64,000 nucleotides of DNA. Source: CALFUK01 sp964450495. Lineage in GTDB: Bacteria > Bacteroidota > Bacteroidia > Chitinophagales > Saprospiraceae. The DNA lies in assembly GCA_964450495.1 (NCBI GenBank), contig CAYVFU010000005.1, positions 1 through 64,000 of the forward strand, written 5' to 3'. A program made the translations under genes and the position numbers. Of the stretch, positions 28,348 through 37,110 are shown in pieces (position 1 is the stretch's first letter; each line of letters opens with the position of its first letter). Below the pieces are notes generated by a model. It ran no database searches. It saw only the letters and a list, made by a program, of their open reading frames with translations, and was not told where the DNA came from.

Positions 28348-28608
28348 TTAGTGAGGGATAAGTTTTGTCAATGATAGCAATTCTTCTTGAATTTCTTTAT
28401 CCAAGTGTCTGTACCAATCCAGATGAGGTGAAAATTGTTGACAATCATGACATTGCGTATTTTTCCAGCGTTTTTGACACGAAGGGCAGGTTCCTGCAGT
28501 ATCAAAAGTATTCCAAGAAATACCACAGCTACAGTACCAGCGTGATGCCTTTGTTGGCTCCCATGTACATTTCGGGCAGGATATAGTGTCTTCTGTTGTC
28601 ACAAACAA
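28348..28608 (-). CDS. small double zinc-ribbon protein
   Basis: An 86-residue protein rich in Cys: CPKC, CSC, CPSC and CHDC in order, enough for two zinc-ribbon sites. No ATG is available; the frame is limited by an upstream stop, and a TTG at 28608 is the best start. A run of Trp and charged residues (WYRHLDKEIQEELLSL) closes the protein. No named family was recognised. The tight spacing to the VOC gene suggests one operon. A role in nucleic-acid or protein binding is only a guess from the zinc ribbons. Confidence 0.75.
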   Translation of the reverse strand: MFVTTEDTISCPKCTWEPTKASRWYCSCGISWNTFDTAGTCPSCQKRWKNTQCHDCQQFSPHLDWYRHLDKEIQEELLSLTKLIPH

Positions 28609-28785
28609 TTTTTCGAAAGATAAAGTTTTTCTACATTCTGTGGAATAAATGATTACAATATAACATGACTACCAATTTTAATTTGGAGACACGGTGTTAA
28701 TAAAGCTCAGAATTTTCGATATAAATCGCTTTAAATCATGCACATTATATATACTATTTAGGGGTAATGTCAGTCTTTAAATGTG

Positions 28786-28793
28786 TATATTTG
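28786..28793 (+). promoter_or_regulatory. -7 element upstream of gyrA
   Basis: TATATTTG is an exact match to the Bacteroidota -7 consensus TAnnTTTG, 36 bases before the gyrA start. A good -33 TTTG is not present at the usual distance, so the call is moderate. Confidence 0.45.
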
Positions 28794-28828
28794 CAGCACT
28801 CATTTAACCAATAAATTCACTCATATTT

Positions 28829-31309
28829 ATGGCAGACAATCAGAAAATTATTCCAATTAATATTGAGGATGAAATGAAATCAGCTTACATCGATTATTCG
28901 ATGTCAGTTATCGTTTCTAGAGCGTTGCCTGATGTTCGGGATGGGCTCAAGCCTGTACATAGACGGATATTGCATGGAATGAACGAACTTGGTCTTACAG
29001 CAAGTAAGTCACACAAGAAATCTGCTAGAGTAGTAGGAGAAGTGCTTGGAAAGTATCATCCACATGGTGATGGTTCAGTCTATGATGCTATGGTTAGATT
29101 AGCTCAAGATTGGTCACTTAGATATCCTCTAATAAATGGCCAGGGTAACTTTGGACACATTGATGGAGATGGCCCTGCAGCCATGAGGTATACAGAGGCA
29201 AGATTAGAGAAGATGTCTGACGATATCCTTGGTGATATAAAAAAGGATACGGTTGATTATCAAAATAATTTTGACGATTCACTTCAAGAACCAACAGTAC
29301 TGCCAACGAGAATTCCAAATTTATTGGTTAATGGTGCTTCGGGAATCGCTGTGGGTATGGCTACGAACATGCTTCCGCACAATTTGTCAGAAGTTGTTGA
29401 TGGTATTGTTGCTACAATTGAGAATCCAGAGATCACCATTGATGAATTGATGGAGCACATCAAGGCTCCTGATTTCCCTACTGGCGGAATCATTTATGGT
29501 ATGGAAGGTGTGAAACAAGCCTTTCATACAGGTAGAGGTAGAGTGGTGTTAAGAGGTAAGGCAGAAATTATCGAGACAGGAAATAAGACTCAGATTCTGA
29601 TTACTGAAATACCTTACCAAGTAAGCACCAGTAACTTGGAGAAGAAAATTGCTGATTTAGTCAGAGACGAAAAGGTTAAAGGTATTTCAGGAATTCGAAA
29701 TGAATCTGACAGAAGATCAGGACTTCGTATCGTTGTTGATCTGAAGAATGACGCCATCCCGAATGTTGTGTTGAGCCAATTGTATAAATACAGTCCACTA
29801 CAATCATCATATGGCGTGAATAACGTGGCCTTAGTAGATGGAAGGCCTCGTACATTAAACTTAAGGCAACTGATTGATGAGTTTATCAAATTCAGAATCA
29901 ATGTCGTTGTCAGAAGAACTAAGTACGACTTAAAGAAAGCAGAAGAGAGAGCCCATATACTTGAAGGCTTGATCATTGCTGTAGATAACATTGACGAAGT
30001 CATCAAAATTATTAGAAGTTCTAAGACGGTTGAAGAAGCAAAGCAAGGCTTGATAAGTGCGTTTGATCTTTCTGAAATACAAGCCAAAGCCATTCTCGAA
30101 ATGCGTCTGCAGAAGTTGGTGAGCTTGGAGATTGATAAACTCAAAGAGGAGTATGATGAATTGCAAAAGAAGATTGAACACTATAAGGCAATTCTTGCAA
30201 GTGAGGAAATGCAGAAGGATATAGTAAAGGAAGAACTTGCTGAAGTTAAGGAAGCTTACGGGGACGAAAGACGTACGCAGATTACCTATTCAGACGGAGA
30301 GATTAATATTGAAGATATGATTCCAAATGAGGAGATGGTTATTTCCATTTCTCATCTTGGGTATATCAAGCGAACAAAATCTGATGAATACAAACAGCAG
30401 GGTAGAGGAGGAAGAGGATCAAGAGGAAGTAAAACAAGAGATACAGATTTTGTAGAACATTTATTGATCGCTAATTCTCACAATTACTTACTATTATTTA
30501 CAGAACAAGGCAGATGTTTCTGGATGAGAGCATATGAAATTCCAGAAGCTGCAAAAACGTCTTCCGGTAGAGTTATTCAGAATTTGATCCAATTGCCTAA
30601 AGAAGATAAAGTAAAAGCCTTTATCATCATTAAAGACTTGAAGGATGATGAATTCCTTGATAACAATTACATTTTATTCTGTACAAAGAAAGGAATTATA
30701 AAAAAGACATTAGTCAGAAGCTTTGCTCGTCCTCGTGCTAATGGAATTAATGCCATTACCATCAAAGAAGGGGATCAGTTAATCGAAGCAAAATTGACCA
30801 ATGGTAATAATCAAATATTATTAGCCAATCAAAATGGTAGAGCCATCCATTTTGATGAATCTAAAGTAAGATCAATGGGTAGAAGTGCTGCTGGAGTAAG
30901 AGGGATGAAATTAGATGAAGGAGATGATCAGGTCGTTGGGATGATTTCTATCGATCCAGAAGATAAAAATAGTACGGTTCTTGTAGTATCTGAAAATGGA
31001 TATGGCAAACGTTCAGATGTAAATGACTACAGACTAACGAATCGAGGAGGTAAAGGAGTCAAAAGTATGCAAGTCACAGATAAGACAGGAAAAGTTGTGT
31101 CAATTAAATCTGTTGGTGAAAATAATGATTTGATGATCACGACAAAACAAGGTATTGCCATCCGGATGTCTCTGGATGATATACGAGTAATGGGTCGTGC
31201 TACTCAAGGCGTTAGAGTCATACGTTTGGATAGTAAAGATGCCATAGCTGACTTAGCAGTAATGGACAAATCGGAAGAAAAACCAGAAGGGCTAGGTGAA
31301 GAAGAATAA
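28829..31309 (+). CDS. gyrA: DNA gyrase subunit A
   Basis: The breakage-reunion subunit of type II topoisomerase, 826 residues. The N-terminal domain carries MKSAYIDYSMSVIVSRALPDVRDGLKPVHRRIL and the active-site Tyr121 in AAMRYTEARL. The gyrase-specific GyrA box is present as QGRGGRG in the C-terminal beta-pinwheel, which favours GyrA over ParC. In the quinolone-binding region the sequence is HPHGDGSVYDAM, so the residue equal to E. coli Ser83 is Gly82 here, while the neighbouring acidic residue (Asp86) is kept. A single gene, with a -7 element 36 bases upstream. Confidence 0.96.
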   Translation: MADNQKIIPINIEDEMKSAYIDYSMSVIVSRALPDVRDGLKPVHRRILHGMNELGLTASKSHKKSARVVGEVLGKYHPHGDGSVYDAMVRLAQDWSLRYPLINGQGNFGHIDGDGPAAMRYTEARLEKMSDDILGDIKKDTVDYQNNFDDSLQEPTVLPTRIPNLLVNGASGIAVGMATNMLPHNLSEVVDGIVATIENPEITIDELMEHIKAPDFPTGGIIYGMEGVKQAFHTGRGRVVLRGKAEIIETGNKTQILITEIPYQVSTSNLEKKIADLVRDEKVKGISGIRNESDRRSGLRIVVDLKNDAIPNVVLSQLYKYSPLQSSYGVNNVALVDGRPRTLNLRQLIDEFIKFRINVVVRRTKYDLKKAEERAHILEGLIIAVDNIDEVIKIIRSSKTVEEAKQGLISAFDLSEIQAKAILEMRLQKLVSLEIDKLKEEYDELQKKIEHYKAILASEEMQKDIVKEELAEVKEAYGDERRTQITYSDGEINIEDMIPNEEMVISISHLGYIKRTKSDEYKQQGRGGRGSRGSKTRDTDFVEHLLIANSHNYLLLFTEQGRCFWMRAYEIPEAAKTSSGRVIQNLIQLPKEDKVKAFIIIKDLKDDEFLDNNYILFCTKKGIIKKTLVRSFARPRANGINAITIKEGDQLIEAKLTNGNNQILLANQNGRAIHFDESKVRSMGRSAAGVRGMKLDEGDDQVVGMISIDPEDKNSTVLVVSENGYGKRSDVNDYRLTNRGGKGVKSMQVTDKTGKVVSIKSVGENNDLMITTKQGIAIRMSLDDIRVMGRATQGVRVIRLDSKDAIADLAVMDKSEEKPEGLGEEE

Positions 31310-31422
31310 AAAATTAACATTTTGACATGTCTGTTTTAACGTTTATTAAACAGATAAGCTGAGATTATATCGTCAAAATTGTGTTAGTAATATTGAATAA
31401 AATCACACATAATCCACTTATA

Positions 31423-32586
31423 ATGAAAAAAATACTTTTATCAATGCTCTCTGTATGTTTATTGGGAGTAGGTCTACAGGCTCAATCAGCTAAAGACTTA
31501 TTGAAACAAGCAGCAGAGATAATCAAAGTGGCAGATACCCAAATGACTGCCAGATTACTTAACCCAGAAGCGCCTTTAGAAAATGAAATGGCTGGCGTAG
31601 AATCGTTTAAAATCTATGCACAGGCTCTCGAAATTGCAGAAAAGAAAGGAGACATTAAAAAAGCACTTTCAGGAATTTCTGAAGCAGAAACCCACATGAA
31701 TAATCTAGGTGTTGGTCTATACCAGTCAGGTAATTATGCTGGAGCTTTTTCAAACTTCGATACAGCTATGCAAGCTTATGAGTTGTTAAAAGCAAATGGC
31801 AAAGACAGTAGATTAGATGACGATACAGCTAGAGCAGACAATGAGTTATTTGCTGGTATTACTGCATTTTACAGCGAGAACTATGAAGCTGCATTACCGT
31901 ACTATCAAACCATATATGATAGAGGGACAGAAGAGCCATCCGTTTATGAAGGCCTTTATACAATGTTGTCAGAAAGTGATCCAGCTGCTGCAGATGAAAT
32001 TTTAACTGCAGGTAGAGAGAAGTTTCCTGAAAACACAACTCTTTTGTTTACAGAAATTAATAAATACCTACAAGAAGGTAATTTAGATGTATTGATAGAA
32101 AAGTTAGAAGCTGCAAAAGCTGCAGAACCTGATAATTTATCAGTTGTCACTACACTTGGTAGTGTATACGATCAACTTCATGTAAAAGCTACAGAAGATG
32201 GGGACGAAGCAAAAGCGGCAGAATACTTTGATTCAGCTTTGGCAGTGTACGAAGAAGTCCTTGCAAAAGACGCTTCAAACTTTGACGCACACTATAGCTC
32301 AGGCGCTTTGTTTTACAATAAAGCGGCGAACCTAGCACCGAAGATCAATGAATTAGCGAATGATTTTTCTGCAGAAGGCACTAAAAAATATGAAGTATTG
32401 AAAAAGCAAATGGACGATACATTTGGAGAAGCATTGCCATATTTCAAAAAAGCTGAAGAAATCAAAGCTGATGATAGGAATACAATCATTGCCTTGAAAG
32501 AAATCTATGCGAGACAAGGTAAATTTGATATGGTTGAAACATATACTGCAAAATTAGATGCTCTACTTGGTTCAGAACAAAAGTAG
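31423..32586 (+). CDS. secreted TPR-repeat protein
   Basis: A 387-residue exported protein. The ATG at 31423 is chosen over a GTG at 31381 because it opens directly on a signal peptide (MKKILLSMLSVCLLGVGLQAQ). The mature part is alpha-helical with tetratricopeptide-like units, for example GVGLYQSGNYAGAFSNFDTA, GITAFYSENYEAALPYYQTI and ALAVYEEVLAKDASNFDAHY. TPR proteins act as binding scaffolds; the partner is unknown, and a periplasmic location is expected. A strong terminator follows the stop codon. Confidence 0.88.
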   Translation: MKKILLSMLSVCLLGVGLQAQSAKDLLKQAAEIIKVADTQMTARLLNPEAPLENEMAGVESFKIYAQALEIAEKKGDIKKALSGISEAETHMNNLGVGLYQSGNYAGAFSNFDTAMQAYELLKANGKDSRLDDDTARADNELFAGITAFYSENYEAALPYYQTIYDRGTEEPSVYEGLYTMLSESDPAAADEILTAGREKFPENTTLLFTEINKYLQEGNLDVLIEKLEAAKAAEPDNLSVVTTLGSVYDQLHVKATEDGDEAKAAEYFDSALAVYEEVLAKDASNFDAHYSSGALFYNKAANLAPKINELANDFSAEGTKKYEVLKKQMDDTFGEALPYFKKAEEIKADDRNTIIALKEIYARQGKFDMVETYTAKLDALLGSEQK

Positions 32587-32614
32587 ACAGCAACTACAGC
32601 AAAAAATAAATTTC

Positions 32615-32648
32615 AAGAGGCTAACATTAATTTGTTAGCCTCTTTTTT
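32615..32648 (+). terminator. rho-independent terminator after the TPR gene
   Basis: A perfect 12-bp stem, AAGAGGCTAACA with TGTTAGCCTCTT, with a six-base loop and a T tract. Confidence 0.88.
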
Positions 32649-32734
32649 ATTGGACAATTTTACGCACAGCGCATAATGGTTAATCTTGATAGCACTTAAT
32701 TTTTATTAGCTTTACATATTAATAAAACCTTGAT

Positions 32735-33217
32735 ATGAAAAAGTATTTTGACGAACCTGAAGCACTGACAAGTGTTGCAAAATTTCACGATACATTTAAG
32801 TTGCCAGTTTTGGATAACCCGATCATTCCGTCTAAAGAAAGATGTGCTTTGCGGGTTAATTTATTGCAAGAAGAATTAGATGAATTGAAAGAAGCTATAG
32901 AGCAAGATGATTTGGTGGAAATAGCTGATGCGCTCAGTGATTTACAATATGTATTATCAGGCGCAGTATTAGAGTTTGGCTTAGGTAACCGCTTCAAGAA
33001 GCTTTTCGACGAAGTACAGAGATCAAACATGAGTAAGACATGTAAAACGATCGAAGAAGCAACCGCAACTCAAGAGCACTATAAACAAACAAAAAATACT
33101 GACTCTTATATAGAAGAGAAAAATGGTGAGTACTTAGTATTCCGAAAAGAAGATAGCAAAGTGTTGAAATCTGTCAACTATTCAGAAGCTGATTTGAAGT
33201 CAATCGTAGAAGGCTAG
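32735..33217 (+). CDS. MazG-like nucleotide pyrophosphohydrolase family protein
   Basis: A 160-residue cytoplasmic protein with the all-alpha NTP pyrophosphohydrolase pattern: LLQEELDELKEAIEQDD followed by VEIADALSDLQYVLSGAVLEFGL. The spaced Glu and Asp residues (EExxE and DxxxD) would bind magnesium. The family cleaves nucleoside triphosphates or phosphoribosyl-ATP-like molecules; the exact substrate is unknown. The gene is followed after four bases by the probable start of a GNAT gene, suggesting a two-gene operon. Confidence 0.87.
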   Translation: MKKYFDEPEALTSVAKFHDTFKLPVLDNPIIPSKERCALRVNLLQEELDELKEAIEQDDLVEIADALSDLQYVLSGAVLEFGLGNRFKKLFDEVQRSNMSKTCKTIEEATATQEHYKQTKNTDSYIEEKNGEYLVFRKEDSKVLKSVNYSEADLKSIVEG

Positions 33218-33221
33218 TCAG

Positions 33222-33752
33222 CTGAATGTCATCATCAGAAAAGAGCTTCCAAATGACTACGATAATATTAGTTTTGTCATTAGTGAAGCTTTTAAGGACG
33301 TGCCATATAGTGATCAAACTGAGCACAAATTAGTCCATAGATTACGCAAATCAGAGGCATTTATTGAAGACTTATCTTTAATTGCTTCACAGGATCAAGT
33401 ACTAATAGGACACATCTTAATTTCAAAAGTTGCTCTAAAAGATGAGGACACTGAATATGAATTGTTGTCTTTAGCTCCTGTCTCGGTCTTACCTGAATAT
33501 CAAGGCAACAGCGTAGGTAGTCAACTCATTCAAACTGCTCATGATAAAGCTGTGAGTCTTGGTTACACTTCCATTGTATTGGTAGGGCATGAAGACTATT
33601 ACCCAAGATTCGGTTATAAACCAGCCGCTGATTTTGGCATTGCATTTCCCTTTGAGGCACCAAGTAAAAACTGTATGGCAATAGAATTGGTAACAGGTAG
33701 TTTGTCTAATAAATCTGGAACAATCGTTTATCCTAAAGAATTTGGATTATAA
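33222..33752 (+). CDS. GNAT N-acetyltransferase (YhbS-like) with a non-standard start
   Basis: A GNAT-fold acyltransferase using acetyl-CoA. The core is clear: LAPVSVLPEYQGNSVGSQLIQTAHDKAVSLGY contains the CoA-binding (Q/R)xxGxG/A-type loop, and VLVGHEDYYPRFGYKPA follows, as in YhbS relatives. A GTG at 33300 would remove the normal first strand and helix. The frame is open back to a TAG at 33207, and the expected N-terminal pattern (NVIIRKELPNDYDNISFVI) reads directly after a CTG at 33222. No ATG, GTG or TTG lies in the right place, so either CTG is used or a base is wrong. Substrate unknown. Confidence 0.8.
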   Translation: MNVIIRKELPNDYDNISFVISEAFKDVPYSDQTEHKLVHRLRKSEAFIEDLSLIASQDQVLIGHILISKVALKDEDTEYELLSLAPVSVLPEYQGNSVGSQLIQTAHDKAVSLGYTSIVLVGHEDYYPRFGYKPAADFGIAFPFEAPSKNCMAIELVTGSLSNKSGTIVYPKEFGL

Positions 33753-33902
33753 TTTTGCCACAAATCTTGCTGGATTGTTGTCCTTATGACTACTTGTATA
33801 AATCTGTTTTATATGGTAAATACTCCAATGTGGTCATGACCCATTGGATTTAAATCTTATTCTAAAGAGATTTATATATCCACTTAAGCCTTAAGCCAAA
33901 TA

Positions 33903-34778
33903 CTACTTATCATCATCTTCATCATCAGGTGGGTCCAGGGCTAATATATCATCAGAAGTGTCTTCGATGATGAGTGCATCATCAATTATTTCATCTCCAT
34001 CACCATCCAGATCTTGAAAGCCCGCAGCTTTGACATTAGGCTTCTCAATCTCAACTCGTTCGTCAGATACGGTTATTTTACCTTCAGAAAAAGCGCCATA
34101 ATCTCCATCTGCAAATTTATCAGCTTTAGAGAAAAAATCATCAGTGCCTTCTAATAATGAGCCACTTGCATCGACAACATCATCTGCAAATTCCTTAGGA
34201 GGGTTGAGTTTTTCTTCAGCTGCCATAGCGTCAGCTTTCTCCATAGTCTCATCTAGTTTGTCCTTTAAGTCATCTTTTACCTCACTTAATCTTTCACTCA
34301 CAGGACCTGCAACTTCTTTCGCTTTGTCCATGAATGCTTCTCCTGTATCAAGGACTTTGTCACCAACTTTCTCTGTAAAATCTGCAGTGTTTTTAACAAA
34401 GTCAGAATCTGTAACATCACCAATGACATCTTTTGTCTTGTCAACCAAAGTACCACCAGCTGCAACAATAGTCTCACCGAGCCCTCCAACTGTATCACCT
34501 GCCTTTTTAACAAGGTCAGCATCTTTAACACTATCGAAAGTAGAATTCGCTGTATCCTTAATCGATCCAAATACATCTCCAGATTTGTCTAAAACAGAGT
34601 CTCTAAGCCCACTTGTTTTTTCGGATAAAATATCTCCTGTATCCTTCAGTATATCTGCTGACTTGTCTGCAATATCTTTACCTTTTTCAAGACCAAAATC
34701 AACTGCTTTTTCTGTTTGAGACTTAGCAACCGCCTTCTTTACAAACAAAAGCTTCTTTATTTCACTTAAAAAGCCCAT
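33903..34778 (-). CDS. LEA/apolipoprotein-like amphipathic repeat protein with acidic tail
   Basis: A 291-residue protein without a signal peptide, very rich in Asp, Lys, Glu, Ala and Thr. From about residue 25 to 190 it repeats short helical units of roughly 11 residues, such as DKSADILKDTG, EKTSGLRDSVL, DKTKDVIGDVT and DKAKEVAGPVS, with Val, Leu or Phe on one face. This resembles group 3 LEA proteins and apolipoprotein-like helices, which protect membranes or proteins on drying or freezing. The last 45 residues are acidic, with DLDGDGDEIIDDALII, which could bind calcium. No named family is certain. It is divergent from the coiled-coil gene at 34848. Confidence 0.75.
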   Translation of the reverse strand: MGFLSEIKKLLFVKKAVAKSQTEKAVDFGLEKGKDIADKSADILKDTGDILSEKTSGLRDSVLDKSGDVFGSIKDTANSTFDSVKDADLVKKAGDTVGGLGETIVAAGGTLVDKTKDVIGDVTDSDFVKNTADFTEKVGDKVLDTGEAFMDKAKEVAGPVSERLSEVKDDLKDKLDETMEKADAMAAEEKLNPPKEFADDVVDASGSLLEGTDDFFSKADKFADGDYGAFSEGKITVSDERVEIEKPNVKAAGFQDLDGDGDEIIDDALIIEDTSDDILALDPPDDEDDDK

Positions 34779-34847
34779 TATTTTATTTTTGTTATAATCT
34801 TATAATATATTTCACTCTTACCAAAGTTACAATAATTTAGTGCTTCC

Positions 34848-35795
34848 ATGAGTCAATTACAGAAAGAGATAAGAGAAACACTCGAAACAATAACAAATCT
34901 TGAACGTATTCGTATTAGATACGATGAAGCAGTAAAGGAATTGAAAAATGCTCAACATAAACTTGATTCTCTCCACTCTGTTATGGTCAAAGAACTTGAA
35001 GATTTGAACGAGATAGAGTCCAAAGGTTTGAAGCCTTTCTTTTATAAAGTGTTAGGCAGTAAGGAAGAACAAATAGAGAAAGAGCGTCAAGAATATCTAA
35101 CTGCATCTCTAAAATTTAATGAACATCAAAAATCAGTTGAAGTCTTAGAGTTTGAATTAGAATTACTACAAAAGAAATTGAAGGACTCGACTGCTTTAAA
35201 AAAGAGATTGGAAGTCTTAAAGGCGCAACGTGAAAATGAAATTTTAAAAGCACATCCGACATTGGCAAAAGAATTACTCGATGTATCAAAAGAAGTAGAC
35301 GCGGCTTACGTGTACAGAAAAGAGTTATTAGATGTAGAGGAGGTTGGTTCAAAATGCATCAAGTCACTTAATGACATGGTCAAGCTTTTAAAACAAGCCA
35401 AACAATGGGGCAACTGGGATATGGCAGGAGGCAGAAGTAGGAGCGGCAGAAGGGCAGGGTACAATAAGCAGGCTTCTATAGACAAAGCAAAAAATATTTC
35501 TGTGTGGGTCAAACATGAACTGATAAATCTCAATAAAGAGTTGAATGATATTGGTCATCACAAGGAGCATTTTCAGTTGAGTATGGACAATTTTAATAGT
35601 TTTACAGATATCTTTTTTGACAACTTGATTTCAGATTGGGTCGTCCAACAGAAAATATCGAACACGATGAATAACACTGTTTCCGTCAGAGACAGAGTCG
35701 TATTAATCGTGAAGTCAATTCAAAATGAAATCCATAAGGTAGAGCAAAAACTAATTTCTTTACAATCAAACAGAGATAAAATATTAATTTCTTAA
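34848..35795 (+). CDS. coiled-coil protein of unknown function
   Basis: A 315-residue soluble protein dominated by coiled coil: residues 1-60 and 75-150 are rich in Glu, Lys and Leu with heptad spacing (LETITNLERIRIRYDEAVKEL, VEVLEFELELLQKKLKD). A short Gly/Arg-rich piece, GGRSRSGRRAGYNK, at about 200 separates this from a second helical part ending in another coil (IQNEIHKVEQKLISLQS). No signal peptide, membrane segment or enzyme motif is visible, and no family was recognised. It lies 19 bases before the serine hydrolase gene and may share its transcript. Confidence 0.75.
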   Translation: MSQLQKEIRETLETITNLERIRIRYDEAVKELKNAQHKLDSLHSVMVKELEDLNEIESKGLKPFFYKVLGSKEEQIEKERQEYLTASLKFNEHQKSVEVLEFELELLQKKLKDSTALKKRLEVLKAQRENEILKAHPTLAKELLDVSKEVDAAYVYRKELLDVEEVGSKCIKSLNDMVKLLKQAKQWGNWDMAGGRSRSGRRAGYNKQASIDKAKNISVWVKHELINLNKELNDIGHHKEHFQLSMDNFNSFTDIFFDNLISDWVVQQKISNTMNNTVSVRDRVVLIVKSIQNEIHKVEQKLISLQSNRDKILIS

Positions 35796-35814
35796 GCATA
35801 CCATATTACCTATT

Positions 35815-37095
35815 ATGAGACACCAATTACTCTATTTTTTAATTCTTCTTACTATTTCTTGTACTGCACAAAAAGTGGCACCAGAAGCGCAAGTATCAGC
35901 AGTAGAAGTGGTAGAGAATGTAAAAACTGCTGCCTTAGTAGAAGCCTACTTAGAAGAGAAAATTGCGCAGGGAGTTATTCCTGGAGGTACATTTTATTTG
36001 TCGCATAAAGGCGAAGTGTTAGTAGACGATGCATTTGGGAAAAAGGATGTCGAGGGAAAGGTGGACTTTAAACGAAATGATATTTTTAGAATTGCTTCTA
36101 TGACTAAAGCGCTTACATCTGTGGCAATCTTGCAGCTTATAGAACAAGGAAAACTTAGTCTTGATGATCCAATTTCTAAATATATTCCTGATTTTAAAAA
36201 CATGGAAGTATTGGATGTTTATGATGAAGAGACAGCTACATTCAGTACAGTGCCTTCAAAAAAGCAAGTGACGATTAGACATTTATTGACACATACCTCC
36301 GGTATATACTATGGCTTGTTTGAAAATGAGAAGTACCGAAATGTCTATACGAAATATGGTATTGACCAATTTGGTATTTATGTTCCAGATCTGACTACAA
36401 TAGATATGGCTAGGATGATTGCTAAAGCCCCATTGAAACATGAACCAGGAACGCAATGGACCTATGGTCTCAATATGGATGTACTTGGAGCAGTCGTAGA
36501 AATAATCACTAAACGAAAATTATCTCTCATCTTTCTTACTGAGATATTTTATCCTCTAGGCATGCACAATTCTCATTTTTATCTTCCTGAGGCGAAGTAC
36601 AATATGCTTGCACCATTATTTACGATTAATGAAGAAGGCCAATTATTACATTCTCAAGATGAGATAGCAAATTTCCCTATTTTCCTAAATAAAGGACATT
36701 ATGCAGGAGGTGGTGGTGTCTCCTCTACGGCCATAGATTATGGAAAATTTCTTGAAGCACTACACAATAAAGGGGAGTACAACGGGAAAAGAATTCTTAA
36801 AGAATCCACCATCGATTTAATGTTAACAGAGCAACTTGGCGAGATGAATATTGATTTAGGCGAAGGGCCAGGAGTTGGATTTTGTCTAGGACATAGACTT
36901 GTCACAGAAACGCAAGAAGGGCCAGTTCCATTTGGCGAAGGCACTTACAGTTGGGGTGGCTATTTTAATTCTAAATGGTGGGTGGATCCGACGAATGATC
37001 TTGTCTTTGTTGGGATGACAAATGTGTTGCCATTCCCTCATCAAGATTTTTGGCCTGGATTGTATGAGGTGATATATAAGTCTATTGAGAATTAA
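35815..37095 (+). CDS. beta-lactamase-family serine hydrolase, lipoprotein
   Basis: A 426-residue exported hydrolase related to class C beta-lactamases, D-amino-acid peptidases and family VIII esterases. A lipobox is visible at LTISC, with Cys16 as the likely acylation site. The catalytic SxxK is Ser95-Met-Thr-Lys98 in FRIASMTKALTS. LLTHTSGIYYG and the WTYGLNMDVLG segment supply the second-motif Tyr. Because that motif reads Tyr-Gly-Leu and not Tyr-x-Asn, an esterase or peptidase is more likely than a true beta-lactamase. Substrate unknown. It is convergent with the barrel gene downstream, 15 bases away. Confidence 0.9.
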   Translation: MRHQLLYFLILLTISCTAQKVAPEAQVSAVEVVENVKTAALVEAYLEEKIAQGVIPGGTFYLSHKGEVLVDDAFGKKDVEGKVDFKRNDIFRIASMTKALTSVAILQLIEQGKLSLDDPISKYIPDFKNMEVLDVYDEETATFSTVPSKKQVTIRHLLTHTSGIYYGLFENEKYRNVYTKYGIDQFGIYVPDLTTIDMARMIAKAPLKHEPGTQWTYGLNMDVLGAVVEIITKRKLSLIFLTEIFYPLGMHNSHFYLPEAKYNMLAPLFTINEEGQLLHSQDEIANFPIFLNKGHYAGGGGVSSTAIDYGKFLEALHNKGEYNGKRILKESTIDLMLTEQLGEMNIDLGEGPGVGFCLGHRLVTETQEGPVPFGEGTYSWGGYFNSKWWVDPTNDLVFVGMTNVLPFPHQDFWPGLYEVIYKSIEN

Positions 37096-37110
37096 TTAGT
37101 AGAGTGTACC

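Noticed and set aside
29614..30144. 176-codon minus-strand open frame
   Set aside because: It is antisense to conserved gyrA sequence.
34144..34719. 191-codon open frame on the plus strand
   Set aside because: It is antisense to the low-complexity LEA-like gene; its Ser/Phe-rich composition is what that repeat gives in reverse.
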